From contig JBJHCY010000007.1 of assembly GCA_050486265.1 (NCBI GenBank), positions 62,001-126,000 of the forward strand: a DNA stretch of 64,000 nt, read 5' to 3'. Positions 14,651 to 23,257 of the stretch are shown piece by piece. The position numbers and the translations under genes are program-made. Under the pieces are notes generated by a model. That model did not search any database and was not told the origin of the DNA. It was given only the letters and a program-made list of their open reading frames with translations. Source of the stretch: SLFH01 sp050486265 (GTDB taxonomy: Bacteria > Planctomycetota > Phycisphaerae > Phycisphaerales > UBA1924). Numbering within the stretch: the first letter of the stretch is position 1; the number at the start of each line of letters is the position of its first letter.

Positions 14651-15931
14651 ATGAAGTCCACTGATTCTGCATCGCGTGCGGCGGTCATCACCGGGCTCGG
14701 GGCCGTTTCGCCGATCGGGATCGGGGTCAACAGTTATCGGAACTCGTTACGCCAAGGCCGCACCGGAGTCCGCGCAATTCGGCGCGACCAACGGATCCGC
14801 TCGCGGGTCGCGGCGCCGTGCGAAGACTTCGTGGCCTCGGATGTTGTTGGCCCGGCGGATTTGAAGCGCCTGCCCCGATTGGTTCCGATGGCGCTCGCCG
14901 CGGCGACCGAGGCGCTTGCCCGCTCTGGACGCGACTTCGGGTCCGAGCTGGACGCCGCCGAGGCGGGCGCGATCGGTCTCGTGCTGGGCACCGGCGGCGG
15001 GGGGATCGACTTCACCCTCGACCAGGCTCGGTCCATCTACGCCGGGGGCAAGGCGAGCCTCTGGACCATCACCAACGCGACCCACGGGAACCTCGCGGGG
15101 GAGCTCTCGATCCGCCTCGGCCTCCGGGGCCCGAGCCTCTGCGTCTCGACCGGGTGCGCCAGCTCGTCGGACGCGGTGGGCTTGGCGCTGGACCTGCTCC
15201 GGTCCGACCGGCCCGGTACGCCAGAGGCGATGGTCGTCGTCGGGGCCGATGCGCACATCCGCTGGGAAACACTCGCCGCGATGGAGTTGCTGGGCGTCGT
15301 CTCGACCCGGGACTGGAGCGAGGAAGAGGCGCCGACCGCCTGTCGTCCGTTCGACAAGAGCCGCAGCGGGTTCGTTCTCGGCGAAGGGGCGTGGGCGGCG
15401 GTTCTTGAGCGTCCGCATGGCGCGGCCAAGCGGGGGGCGAGGCCTGTGGGGCGTGTGCTTGGCTACGGCTGCACCTGCGACGCCCACCACCGCGTCCGCC
15501 CCGCAGAGGACATGGCCGAGTCCGCTCGCGCGATGACGCTGGCGATGGAGGACGCCCGCGTCGAGCCGGCCGACATCGGCGTGGTCCACTACCACGGGAC
15601 GGGCACCCAGCTCAACGACCGGCTGGAGACGACGGCGGTCCGGCTCGCGTTCGGCGATCACGCGTCGAGACTCGCCGGATCGAGCTGCAAGAGCATGATC
15701 GGGCACCCGCAGGGAGCGGGCGGGATGGCGGCGCTGGTGGCGACGGTCGCGTCCCTCTCGGGCGACGACCCGTTCGTGCCTCCGACGATCAATCTGCACG
15801 AGCCGGGAGAGGGTTGCGACCTTAGCTACACGCCTTTGGAGGCCAAGCCCGCGCCGGGCCGCTTGGCGCTTGTGAACTGCCTTGCCTTCGGCGCCAAGAA
15901 CAGCGCGCTGGTGGTGGAGGGATGCTCGTAG
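14651..15931 (+). CDS. beta-ketoacyl-ACP synthase, FabF type
   Basis: A 426-residue condensing enzyme that extends acyl chains on acyl carrier protein with malonyl-ACP. The Cys-His-His triad is intact: Cys169 in Val-Ser-Thr-Gly-Cys-Ala, His315 in Tyr-His-Gly-Thr-Gly-Thr and His352 in Ile-Gly-His-Pro-Gln-Gly-Ala. Length matches FabF. No acyl carrier protein or other fatty-acid gene is adjacent, and residues around the second His (Gly-His-Pro rather than Gly-His-Thr) deviate slightly, so a role in a special lipid or polyketide-like product is possible instead of bulk fatty-acid synthesis. The ATG at 14651 is preferred over an upstream ATG at 14621 because homologous sequence begins just after it. 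Confidence 0.88.
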   Translation: MKSTDSASRAAVITGLGAVSPIGIGVNSYRNSLRQGRTGVRAIRRDQRIRSRVAAPCEDFVASDVVGPADLKRLPRLVPMALAAATEALARSGRDFGSELDAAEAGAIGLVLGTGGGGIDFTLDQARSIYAGGKASLWTITNATHGNLAGELSIRLGLRGPSLCVSTGCASSSDAVGLALDLLRSDRPGTPEAMVVVGADAHIRWETLAAMELLGVVSTRDWSEEEAPTACRPFDKSRSGFVLGEGAWAAVLERPHGAAKRGARPVGRVLGYGCTCDAHHRVRPAEDMAESARAMTLAMEDARVEPADIGVVHYHGTGTQLNDRLETTAVRLAFGDHASRLAGSSCKSMIGHPQGAGGMAALVATVASLSGDDPFVPPTINLHEPGEGCDLSYTPLEAKPAPGRLALVNCLAFGAKNSALVVEGCS

Positions 15932-15941
15932 CGCGTCGCTC

Positions 15942-16205
15942 TCAGATCGCGCCGCGGAAGAAGACGAGCACGAGCACGACGAACGCGACGACGAGCACCG
16001 CGACGATGAGCAGGATGGTCCTCGTGGTCGAGCGGTCCTGGAGGCCCCTGCGCCTGAGGTTCCAGACATCGAGCTTGGCGTCGCACCTGGGGCAGCGGTC
16101 GGTGGTGTGGTCGCGGAGGTTGGCCGAGCAGGCGGGGCAGCAGACATCGCGTCCGGCGAGAAACTCGCGGAGGCGTTCGTGCGGATCCGGGACGGGCTCG
16201 GGCAT
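15942..16205 (-). CDS. small zinc-ribbon membrane protein
   Basis: An 87-residue protein with a zinc-ribbon-like pattern Cys-Cys-Pro-Ala-Cys ... Arg-Cys-Pro-Arg-Cys (about residues 22-41) and one C-terminal membrane helix (about 62-83, very Val/Leu-rich). Probably a tail-anchored small protein facing the cytoplasm; the function is unknown. It is convergent with the ketosynthase, leaving only 10 bases, and divergent from the LysR gene with 35 bases between starts. Confidence 0.75.
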   Translation of the reverse strand: MPEPVPDPHERLREFLAGRDVCCPACSANLRDHTTDRCPRCDAKLDVWNLRRRGLQDRSTTRTILLIVAVLVVAFVVLVLVFFRGAI

Positions 16206-16240
16206 CGGGCGACGATAGGATCGAGCGAGGAGGCCCGGCG

Positions 16241-17116
16241 ATGGAGTTGACGCCGCTGCGTTACCTGATCGCGATCGCCGAGCACGGGCACATGACCCGC
16301 GCGGCCCGCGCTCTGGGCGTGACGCAGCCGGCGCTCTCGGCGATGCTCAGAAAGCTCGAGGCGGAGGTCGGCGTCGAGCTCCTGCACCGGACGGGCCGGG
16401 GCGTGGAGCCGACCGAGGCGGGGCTGGTGTTTCTCGAGCACGCTCGCGACGCGGTGCGCCGGGCCGACGCGGGCGTTGCCGCGGTGCGGTCGCTTGCGGG
16501 GCTTGAGCGGGGGTCGATCCGCGTGGGTGGCGGGGCGACGGCGACGGGCTATCTCTTGCCAAGAGTGATCTCGGCGGTCCGGCGTTCGCACCCGGGCCTG
16601 CGGTTTCTCGTGCGCGAGGCGGGGTCGGAGGCGGTCGCCTCCAGCGTGCTTTCGGGCGAGCTGGACCTCGGCATCGTCACCGAGGGCGTGCGCCACCCGC
16701 AGCGCGACGACTTGCTGCGCGTTCGCTCGGTCGCCGACGAGCTGCGGCTGATCGTCCCTGGCGGGCACGCCCTGACCGGCAAGAAGTCGTTCAGGTGGTC
16801 GGACCTGGAGGGCGAGCATGTGATCGGTTTCGAGGCGGGCTCGGCGGTGCGCGAGCTCATCGACGGCGCGGCCCGCGCCCGCGCCGTCTCGCTCGATGTC
16901 GTGATGGAGCTGCGCTCGATCGAGTCGATCAAGCAGATGGTCGGCGCGGGGATCGGCGTCGCGTTCGTCAGCCGATTTGCGCTCGGGGAGGGCGTCGGGC
17001 TGCGCTGCCGCGACGAACGCCTGGCCAGAGAGCTCACGATCGTGCGCCGCCAGGGGCGTGTGCCGAGCCCTGCGGCGGCGGCGTTCGAGGCGGAGTTGGT
17101 CAAAGCTATCGGATGA
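16241..17116 (+). CDS. LysR-family transcriptional regulator
   Basis: A 291-residue regulator. The N-terminal winged helix-turn-helix is clear: Thr-Pro-Leu-Arg-Tyr-Leu-Ile-Ala-Ile-Ala-Glu, Thr-Arg-Ala-Ala-Arg-Ala-Leu-Gly-Val-Thr-Gln-Pro-Ala-Leu-Ser near residues 21-34, and Leu-His-Arg-Thr-Gly-Arg-Gly-Val near 49. The remainder is the periplasmic-binding-like effector domain, with Gly-Gly-Ala-Thr-Ala-Thr-Gly near 90. Candidate targets are its own promoter and the divergent zinc-ribbon gene, as LysR genes often control a divergent neighbour. The inducer cannot be deduced. Confidence 0.93.
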   Translation: MELTPLRYLIAIAEHGHMTRAARALGVTQPALSAMLRKLEAEVGVELLHRTGRGVEPTEAGLVFLEHARDAVRRADAGVAAVRSLAGLERGSIRVGGGATATGYLLPRVISAVRRSHPGLRFLVREAGSEAVASSVLSGELDLGIVTEGVRHPQRDDLLRVRSVADELRLIVPGGHALTGKKSFRWSDLEGEHVIGFEAGSAVRELIDGAARARAVSLDVVMELRSIESIKQMVGAGIGVAFVSRFALGEGVGLRCRDERLARELTIVRRQGRVPSPAAAAFEAELVKAIG

Positions 17117-17146
17117 CCTGAACACACAACGACGGAGAACAACGCC

Positions 17147-17788
17147 ATGAGAATCCTGATCGCCAGCGACCTGCACTGCGACATCGCCGCGGCCCGGCGC
17201 CTGGTCGACAAGTCCGCCGAGGCCGAGCTTGTCGTCATCGCGGGCGACTTCGCCAACCAGCACGAGGGCTTGGAAGAACTGATCGGCGCGATCCGCGACA
17301 TCAGCCCTCCGACGGTGCTCGTTCCCGGCAACAACGAGCGAGAGGGGGCTCTCCGCGAGGCGTGCGAGGGCTGGCTCGGCGCGATCGTCCTCCACGCCGA
17401 ACGCACCAATGTCGCCGGCCTGCCGGTCTACGGGATCGGCTGCGGCATCCCGCCGATCAGCCGCGACTGGAGCTTCGACATGACCGAGGACGAGGCGAGA
17501 GAGAAGCTCGGCGCGCTCCACGACAACGAGCTGACGGGCGGCCTGCTGGTCGCCCATTCGCCCCCCAAGGGCCTGTGCGACGAGGTGACCGGCGAGCACC
17601 ACGGGAGCGAGGCGCTCCTCGAAGCGGTGCGCAGGGCCAAGCCCGATGTGGTTGTCTGCGGGCACATCCACCAGTCGTGGGGCGCCGAGGCGACCGAGGG
17701 CGCCACGCGGGTCTACAACGCCGGGCCGGAGGGCCGGATCATCGAGGTCGGGCCGGACATCGGCGGGGCCGGGGCGGAGGGGGCCTGA
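17147..17788 (+). CDS. metallophosphoesterase, YfcE/MJ0936-like
   Basis: A 213-residue calcineurin-like phosphoesterase. The dimetal motifs are present: Asp-Leu-His at 8-10 (Ala-Ser-Asp-Leu-His), Gly-Asp-Phe at 33-35, Gly-Asn-Asn-Glu near 61-64, His in Val-Ala-His-Ser near 134 and Gly-His-Ile-His near 167. Such small enzymes hydrolyse phosphodiesters or nucleotides; the substrate is not predictable here. GGAGA precedes the ATG. It follows the LysR gene by 30 bases and is probably co-transcribed with it. Confidence 0.85.
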   Translation: MRILIASDLHCDIAAARRLVDKSAEAELVVIAGDFANQHEGLEELIGAIRDISPPTVLVPGNNEREGALREACEGWLGAIVLHAERTNVAGLPVYGIGCGIPPISRDWSFDMTEDEAREKLGALHDNELTGGLLVAHSPPKGLCDEVTGEHHGSEALLEAVRRAKPDVVVCGHIHQSWGAEATEGATRVYNAGPEGRIIEVGPDIGGAGAEGA

Positions 17789-17832
17789 CGATAATATAAA
17801 CAGAAGCAATCAAAGCAAGTATACTCATTGAT

Positions 17833-17844
17833 TTGATATATCAA
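17833..17844. promoter_or_regulatory. AT-rich palindrome in aconitase leader
   Basis: TTGATATATCAA is a perfect 12-bp palindrome in a markedly AT-rich 120-base leader before the aconitase gene. Its ATG lies 64 bases downstream. It may be an operator or overlap the promoter core; such AT-rich patches are rare in this window. Confidence 0.45.
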
Positions 17845-17907
17845 TCAGGCGATACGATACTTGCACAGAAGCAGCCGGCGCCGACCGGCGCAGCGAAGGA
17901 GACAGCC

Positions 17908-20766
17908 ATGGCGACCAAACGACCCGACCCGTTCAACGCACGCTCGACAATCGAGATCGGAGGCGAGTCGTTCAGCTACGCCCGCCTCGCGGCTCTCTCT
18001 GAGCAGAAGGTCGGCGATGTCTCGCGCCTGCCCTACTCGATCCGCGTGCTGCTGGAGGCGATGCTGCGCAACCTCGACGGGGTGACGGTCACCGCCGACG
18101 ATGTCGCCGGCCTCGCCTCGTGGAACGCCGAAGATGTCAACAGGGTCGAGATGCCCTTCATGCCCGGGCGCGTGGTGCTGCAGGACTTCACGGGCGTGCC
18201 CTGCGTGGTCGACCTCGCGGCGATGCGCGACGCGATGAAGGCCCTGGGGGGCGACCCGTCGGTGGTCAACCCGGCCGTCGCCTGCGACCTGGTGATCGAC
18301 CACTCGGTGCAGGTGGACGACTTCGCGACGCGCGTCGCCCTGACGATCAACGCCGAGCGTGAGTTCGAGCGCAACAACGAGCGCTACCGCTTCCTCAAGT
18401 GGGGGCAGGAGAGCCTGAGCAACTTCAGCGTCGTCCCGCCCGCGACGGGCATCGTCCACCAAGTCAACCTCGAGTATCTCGCCAAGGGCGTCTGGACGCG
18501 CGAGGTCGAGGGCGAGACGGAGATCTTCCCCGACTCGCTCGTCGGCACCGACAGCCACACGACCATGATCAACGCCCTGGGCGTGCTCGGCTGGGGCGTC
18601 GGCGGGATCGAGGCCGAAGCCGTCATGCTCGGCCAGCCCGTCTACATGCTCACGCCCGAGGTGATCGGCTTCAAGCTGAAAGGGCGCCTGCCCGAGGGCG
18701 CGACCGCCACCGACCTCGTGCTGACGGTCACGCAGATGCTTCGGGCCTACGGCGTGGTCGAGAAGTTCGTCGAGTTCTTCGGCCCCGGCCTCGCCGAGCT
18801 GAGCATCCCCGACCGAGCCACCATCGCGAATATGGCCCCCGAGTACGGCGCCACCTGCGGGTTCTTCCCGATCGACGCCAAGACGCTCGATTACCTCCGC
18901 TTCACCGGGCGGAGCGATGAAGAGGTCGAGCGCGTCGAGAAGTACTGCAAGGCCAACGAGCTGTTCTGGACTTCCGATTCGCCCGAGCCGAAGTTCACGG
19001 CCGTGCTCGAGCTCGACCTCGCGGAGGTGCGCCCCTCGATGGCGGGCCCGCGCCGCCCGCAGGACCGAGTGCTGCTGGACCAGATGAAGGTGCAGTGGCG
19101 CAAGGACCTCGTCGACACCTTTAAGAAGCGCGTCCCGCAGGAAGCCGTCGACCTGAACACATGGGCCGGCGAGGGCGGCGACACCGAAACGGCGCAGGAC
19201 AACCCGGACCCCAAGACCGAGCGAGACTCGGGCGCCGTCAGCGTCAAGCTCGGCAAAGAGAGCCACCCCGAGACGCCGGGTCAGGAGGTCCCCCTCCGCC
19301 ACGGGTCGGTCGTCATCGCCGCGATCACCAGCTGCACCAACACCAGCAACCCCGATGTGATGGTCGCGGCGGGCCTGGTGGCGCGCAAGGCGCGGGCCCT
19401 GGGCCTGAAGCGCAAGCCATGGGTCAAGACCAGCCTCGCCCCGGGCTCGAAGGTCGTCACCGACTACTTCGACAAGGCCAACCTCACCGAAGACCTCGAA
19501 GCCCTCGGCTTCTACACCGTCGGCTACGGGTGCACCACCTGCATCGGCAACTCAGGGCCCCTGCCGACCGAGATCGAAGAGGGGATCAAGAAGGGCGACC
19601 TCGCCGTCGCCTCGGTGCTCAGCGGCAACCGCAACTTCGAGGGACGCGTGCACCCGGCGGTGCGAGCCAACTACCTCGCAAGCCCGCCCCTGGTCGTCGC
19701 CTACGCCATCGCCGGCACCGTCGACATCGACATGAACCAGGAGCCCGTCGGGATCGGCAAGGACGGCAAGGAGGTCTTCCTCAAGGACATCTGGCCGACG
19801 CAGAAGGAGATCCGCGACCTGGTCTCCGAGTGCGTCAGCCCCGAGCAGTTCAAGAGCAAGTACGCCAATGTCTTCACGGGAAACGAAACCTGGAACGAGG
19901 TCCCCGTCAGCTCCAGCGAGCTCTACTCGTGGGACGACGACTCGACCTACATCCAGAACCCGCCCTTCTTCGAGGGCATGAGCGCCGAAGCGCCGGGCGC
20001 GAAGCCCATCCGCGGCGCCCGCGTGCTCTGCTTCGTCGGCGACAGCGTCACCACCGACCACATCTCTCCCGCGGGCGCCATCGCCGAGGAAACGCCCGCG
20101 GGCCAGTACCTCAAGTCCAAGGGCGTCTCGAAGCGCGACTTCAACAGCTACGGCAGCCGCAGAGGCAACGACCGCGTCATGACCCGGGGCACCTTCGCCA
20201 ATGTCCGCGTGCGCAACAACCTCGCCAAGGGCGAGGACGGGCGCATCCCCGAGGGGGGCTGGACGCGAGACTTCACCGAGGGCGAAGGCTGGGACGCCCC
20301 CGTCCGCTACATCTACGACGCGAGCCTCAACTACAAGAAGGCCGGCACGCCGCTGGTCGTGCTCGCGGGCAAGGACTACGGCATGGGTTCGAGCCGCGAC
20401 TGGGCCGCCAAGGGCACGGCGTTGCTGGGCGTCCGGGCCGTGATCGCCGAGAGTTTCGAGCGGATCCACCGCAGCAACCTCGTCTTCATGGGCGTCTTGC
20501 CGCTGGTCTTCAAGGAAGGCCAGAGCGCCGAGGACTTGGGGCTCGACGGCACAGAGAGCTTCGACATCCAGCTCAGCGACCCGATCGAGCCGGGGGGCGA
20601 TGTGAAGGTCGTCGCGACCAAGGCGGACGGCGAGACCGTCGAGTTCACCTGCAAGTGCCGCATCGACACCGCGATCGAGGTGGACTACTACACCAACGGC
20701 GGCATCCTGCACACGGTGATCCGCAAGAAGCTCAACGAGGCGAAGCAGGCGGCGGGCGCGAGGTAA
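17908..20766 (+). CDS. acnA: aconitate hydratase A
   Basis: A 952-residue cytosolic [4Fe-4S] enzyme converting citrate to isocitrate in the TCA cycle. Iron-sulfur ligands are visible in Thr-Ser-Cys-Thr-Asn-Thr-Ser near residue 475 and Tyr-Gly-Cys-Thr-Thr-Cys-Ile-Gly-Asn near 540. Other family marks are Asp-Ser-His-Thr-Thr-Met-Ile-Asn near 215 and Gly-Ser-Ser-Arg-Asp-Trp-Ala-Ala-Lys-Gly near 827 in the swivelling C-terminal domain. Length fits the AcnA/IRP1 class, with a charged insertion around 410-460. The start at 17908 follows AAGGAGA; an earlier in-frame ATG at 17833 falls in the palindromic leader and is unlikely. Confidence 0.97.
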   Translation: MATKRPDPFNARSTIEIGGESFSYARLAALSEQKVGDVSRLPYSIRVLLEAMLRNLDGVTVTADDVAGLASWNAEDVNRVEMPFMPGRVVLQDFTGVPCVVDLAAMRDAMKALGGDPSVVNPAVACDLVIDHSVQVDDFATRVALTINAEREFERNNERYRFLKWGQESLSNFSVVPPATGIVHQVNLEYLAKGVWTREVEGETEIFPDSLVGTDSHTTMINALGVLGWGVGGIEAEAVMLGQPVYMLTPEVIGFKLKGRLPEGATATDLVLTVTQMLRAYGVVEKFVEFFGPGLAELSIPDRATIANMAPEYGATCGFFPIDAKTLDYLRFTGRSDEEVERVEKYCKANELFWTSDSPEPKFTAVLELDLAEVRPSMAGPRRPQDRVLLDQMKVQWRKDLVDTFKKRVPQEAVDLNTWAGEGGDTETAQDNPDPKTERDSGAVSVKLGKESHPETPGQEVPLRHGSVVIAAITSCTNTSNPDVMVAAGLVARKARALGLKRKPWVKTSLAPGSKVVTDYFDKANLTEDLEALGFYTVGYGCTTCIGNSGPLPTEIEEGIKKGDLAVASVLSGNRNFEGRVHPAVRANYLASPPLVVAYAIAGTVDIDMNQEPVGIGKDGKEVFLKDIWPTQKEIRDLVSECVSPEQFKSKYANVFTGNETWNEVPVSSSELYSWDDDSTYIQNPPFFEGMSAEAPGAKPIRGARVLCFVGDSVTTDHISPAGAIAEETPAGQYLKSKGVSKRDFNSYGSRRGNDRVMTRGTFANVRVRNNLAKGEDGRIPEGGWTRDFTEGEGWDAPVRYIYDASLNYKKAGTPLVVLAGKDYGMGSSRDWAAKGTALLGVRAVIAESFERIHRSNLVFMGVLPLVFKEGQSAEDLGLDGTESFDIQLSDPIEPGGDVKVVATKADGETVEFTCKCRIDTAIEVDYYTNGGILHTVIRKKLNEAKQAAGAR

Positions 20767-20771
20767 ACGCA

Positions 20772-20897
20772 GTGCACAAGATTCAGGAACGGCCGTGTTC
20801 GGCGATGAGCGTCAAAGTCGCCGAAGCTCTCGAGCGCTTCAAGAAGCGTCCGGTGCAAGAGCGACTCGATACTCTACGCCGAGCCGGCTTGCTGTAG
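20772..20897 (+). CDS. small unknown protein after aconitase
   Basis: A possible 41-residue helical protein beginning at GTG 20772, or 30 residues from the ATG at 20805. The C-terminal half (Val-Ala-Glu-Ala-Leu-Glu-Arg-Phe-Lys-Lys-Arg-Pro, ending Leu-Arg-Arg-Ala-Gly-Leu-Leu) has a clean amphipathic pattern that a random frame would rarely give. It starts five bases after the aconitase stop. I do not recognise a family, and such a short frame could be spurious. Confidence 0.4.
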   Translation: MHKIQERPCSAMSVKVAEALERFKKRPVQERLDTLRRAGLL

Positions 20898-20995
20898 GAT
20901 CAGCCGCCTCAGCGGGCGAAACCACGCGGGAGGTAGAGGCTATCCTTAAGCCTTGAAGATCATGGCTGAAAGATGGCTCAGACTGTGCCTGCGCA

Positions 20996-21334
20996 ATGAC
21001 GATCCGAATCTTTGAAGGACACTCGCCTTCGCCCGAAGATATCGAACGCGCGCGGAATCTCCCGAAGGATTCCTGCCCAAGGCGGTACTGCTGGTGGTGG
21101 CGCTCGCTCGGGTTTGAGTGGGATGTGCCGGTCGAAGTTGGTTGCACATTCGAGCGAGAACGCGACGAGGGGCGGCTGATCGAATCGTGGACGATCCCCG
21201 AGTTCCCTTGCTGCCGCAAGGATCGAGAGAGCCCCGTCGATCAGTACGAACCGCGCGAGCCCCATCTGCTTGAAGACGGTTTCGACATCGGGCGCTTCGG
21301 GCAGCCGCGATACGGGTGGGACGGGGCGGACTGA
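20996..21334 (+). CDS. unknown Cys/Trp-containing protein
   Basis: A 112-residue soluble acidic protein with no recognised domain. Notable are Tyr-Cys-Trp-Trp-Trp-Arg near residues 31-36, Cys at 26, 31, 50, 71 and 72, and an acidic, proline-rich tail. Codon usage is less GC-biased than in its neighbours over the first half. The overlapping minus-strand frame is serine/arginine-rich and was judged non-coding. There is no strong ribosome binding site. Confidence 0.45.
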   Translation: MTIRIFEGHSPSPEDIERARNLPKDSCPRRYCWWWRSLGFEWDVPVEVGCTFERERDEGRLIESWTIPEFPCCRKDRESPVDQYEPREPHLLEDGFDIGRFGQPRYGWDGAD

Positions 21335-21357
21335 GTACGATCCCTCGCGAGCGGCCC

Positions 21358-21921
21358 TCACGCCCCCGGCCAGAGCAGCCCGAAGACCAGCCCCGTCGCC
21401 GCGGCGTACACCAGGCCGTCGATCGCGTCGGTCACAAAGAACCGCAAGCGCTTGCCGAACCAGAGACCGTTCATCATCCCGCCGAGCACATACACCAAGA
21501 CCCCGCCGGTCGCGGCGAGCTGGAAGACCTCGCCGAACTCGGCGCCCGGCGCCCGCGACGCGCCGGCGAGATACCCGATCACGCCGGAGACCACGAGGAA
21601 GTAGACGAAGGTCAGGCCCATGTTCCGCCCCATGCTCGGCTTGGCGGGGAACAGGTTCAGCGTTCCCCACGGGCCGGTGTCGTACAGCGCCTTGAACCGC
21701 TCTGTCTTGTACTCCTTGGGGTCCTCGCAGTTGGGGAACATGTAGCTCCCCTCCGGGATGTCGAGCTTGCGCAGCGCGTCGAGCACTTCATCCTGCTGAG
21801 GCAGGCAGGCGATGTCCTTCTTGTGGTGCGGGGCGATCGTCCAGAAGATCGAGCTGAGGATGAACAGCACGACCCCCGAGACGACGATCGGCAGCCAGAG
21901 CGCGAGCAGGTCGGTGGACAT
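21358..21921 (-). CDS. conserved-looking inner-membrane protein
   Basis: A 187-residue protein with four predicted membrane helices: one N-terminal (about 7-29), then a roughly 60-residue soluble loop containing Cys39, Met-Phe-Pro-Asn-Cys near 61-65 and Tyr-Asp-Thr-Gly-Pro-Trp-Gly, then three closely spaced helices (about 97-120, 133-150, 165-185). No family is named with confidence. AAGGAGA precedes the ATG. It is convergent with 20996-21334 and divergent from the cobalamin-binding gene. Confidence 0.72.
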   Translation of the reverse strand: MSTDLLALWLPIVVSGVVLFILSSIFWTIAPHHKKDIACLPQQDEVLDALRKLDIPEGSYMFPNCEDPKEYKTERFKALYDTGPWGTLNLFPAKPSMGRNMGLTFVYFLVVSGVIGYLAGASRAPGAEFGEVFQLAATGGVLVYVLGGMMNGLWFGKRLRFFVTDAIDGLVYAAATGLVFGLLWPGA

Positions 21922-22095
21922 GGTCTGGGTCTCCTTGAGCGGCCGGGCCCGGCCGCCGCGAGAGCATACAGCATCCGCGGGGATTGGGGATGATCGGGTA
22001 TGCTGCCCGGGGTCGGGGGCTGCGTTTGTCGCACTCCCGCCTCATCACACCCCGCGGGCTCATCCGCCCTGACCGTTCATGCGAAACGGCTTACG

Positions 22096-23190
22096 ATGGA
22101 TGTTGTGCAACGAAAGCAACCGTCAGAGTTCGCCGCGGAGATCATCCAGGCCAGCGCCAGCGCTTTGGTCGCGGCGTCGGTCGAGCGGATGTTCGCCAAG
22201 GACCCGTCGCTCCCGGCCCGCTGGGGCGCCGGGGCCTTCCAGAAATGGGTCGCCGAGCTGCACGCGAGGGTAGACCAGCTGATCTCGGCCGCGAGGCTGC
22301 ACCGTCCGGCCGTCTTTGTCGCCAACACCGATTGGGCCCGCCGGGCGTATGCCGCACGCAATGTCGAGGAGAAGGACCTCGCCCTGGCGATCGAGTGTCT
22401 CGCGGAAGTGCTCGGCGAGGAACTGCCCCCGCCCGCGGCCGGCGCCCTTCACCCGTATTTCCAGGGTGCTCTTTCCCGGTTCGGAACCCCCTTGGTCGAG
22501 GAGCCCAGCCCGCTGGACCGCTGCGGCGAGCACACCGACCTCGCCGTCAGATACCTCACGCGGCTCCTCGAGGGCAAGCGCGAGGTCGCCAGCCGCCTGA
22601 TCCTCGACGCCGTCGCATCGGGCGTCCCGGTCGACCGCATCTACATGCAGGTGCTCGGGCCGGTGCAGGACGAGCTCGGGCGGCTCTGGCTCGCGGGCGA
22701 TGTGCATGTCGGCGAGGAGCACTACTGCACCGCTTCGACGCTGCATGTGATGAGCCAGCTCTACCCGGTCATCAGCGCCGCGCCGAAGCGTGACGGACGC
22801 ACCGTGCTCGCCGCCTCGGTCGAGGGCAACGCCCACGAGATCGGCATCCGCATGATCTCGGACTGCTTCGAGCTGGAGGGCTGGCGGTCGATCTACCTCG
22901 GCACGAGCATCCCCGCCGAAGACCTTGTGCAGACGATGATCGACTTCGAGGTCGATGTCGTCTGCCTCTCCGCGATGCTGACGGTCCACCTCGATGTCGT
23001 CGGCGAGACGATCCGTGTCATCCGGTCCGAACCGAAAACAACCAATGTTCCCGTCATCGTCGGGGGCAAGGCGTTCATGCTCGACCCGGACATCTGGAAA
23101 GACCTCGGCGCCGACGGCTCGGAGCGTCATCCGGTCGACACCGTCGAACTCGCCGAGCGACTCGTCTCGCAAGGACGACCCTCGAACTGA
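22096..23190 (+). CDS. cobalamin-binding protein with Wx9EH photoreceptor motif
   Basis: A 364-residue soluble protein in three parts. Residues 1-125 are an all-helical domain of unknown type. Residues 140-225 match the four-helix B12-binding-2 cap domain and contain Trp198 followed after nine residues by Glu208-His209, the Wx9EH motif that in CarH/LitR photoreceptors contacts adenosylcobalamin. Residues 235-364 are the Rossmann-like B12-binding domain with Glu243-x-x-His247-x-x-Gly250, where His247 would be the lower axial ligand. Unlike CarH there is no MerR-type DNA-binding domain. It is therefore likely a light- or cobalamin-state sensor acting through protein contacts, or a corrinoid carrier; no kinase or methyltransferase is adjacent. 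ATG 22096 is taken because the upstream extension is proline/serine-rich. Confidence 0.82.
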   Translation: MDVVQRKQPSEFAAEIIQASASALVAASVERMFAKDPSLPARWGAGAFQKWVAELHARVDQLISAARLHRPAVFVANTDWARRAYAARNVEEKDLALAIECLAEVLGEELPPPAAGALHPYFQGALSRFGTPLVEEPSPLDRCGEHTDLAVRYLTRLLEGKREVASRLILDAVASGVPVDRIYMQVLGPVQDELGRLWLAGDVHVGEEHYCTASTLHVMSQLYPVISAAPKRDGRTVLAASVEGNAHEIGIRMISDCFELEGWRSIYLGTSIPAEDLVQTMIDFEVDVVCLSAMLTVHLDVVGETIRVIRSEPKTTNVPVIVGGKAFMLDPDIWKDLGADGSERHPVDTVELAERLVSQGRPSN

Positions 23191-23257
23191 CCCCCCGCGG
23201 GCTTGCGCGTATATTCCGGCCTCCATACCCCGGCGGCGTGCCGGGCGCTGAAACTAC

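Noticed and set aside
14747..17809. Open frame of about 1020 codons on the minus strand across fabF, the LysR gene and the phosphoesterase
   Set aside because: It is antisense to well-supported genes, has biased Arg/Asp/Ala composition and no domain; long antisense frames are common at this GC content.
20839..21219. Minus-strand 126-codon frame downstream of aconitase
   Set aside because: Ser/Arg/Gln-rich without domain; the plus-strand frame 20996-21334 is slightly more protein-like, though that call is also weak.
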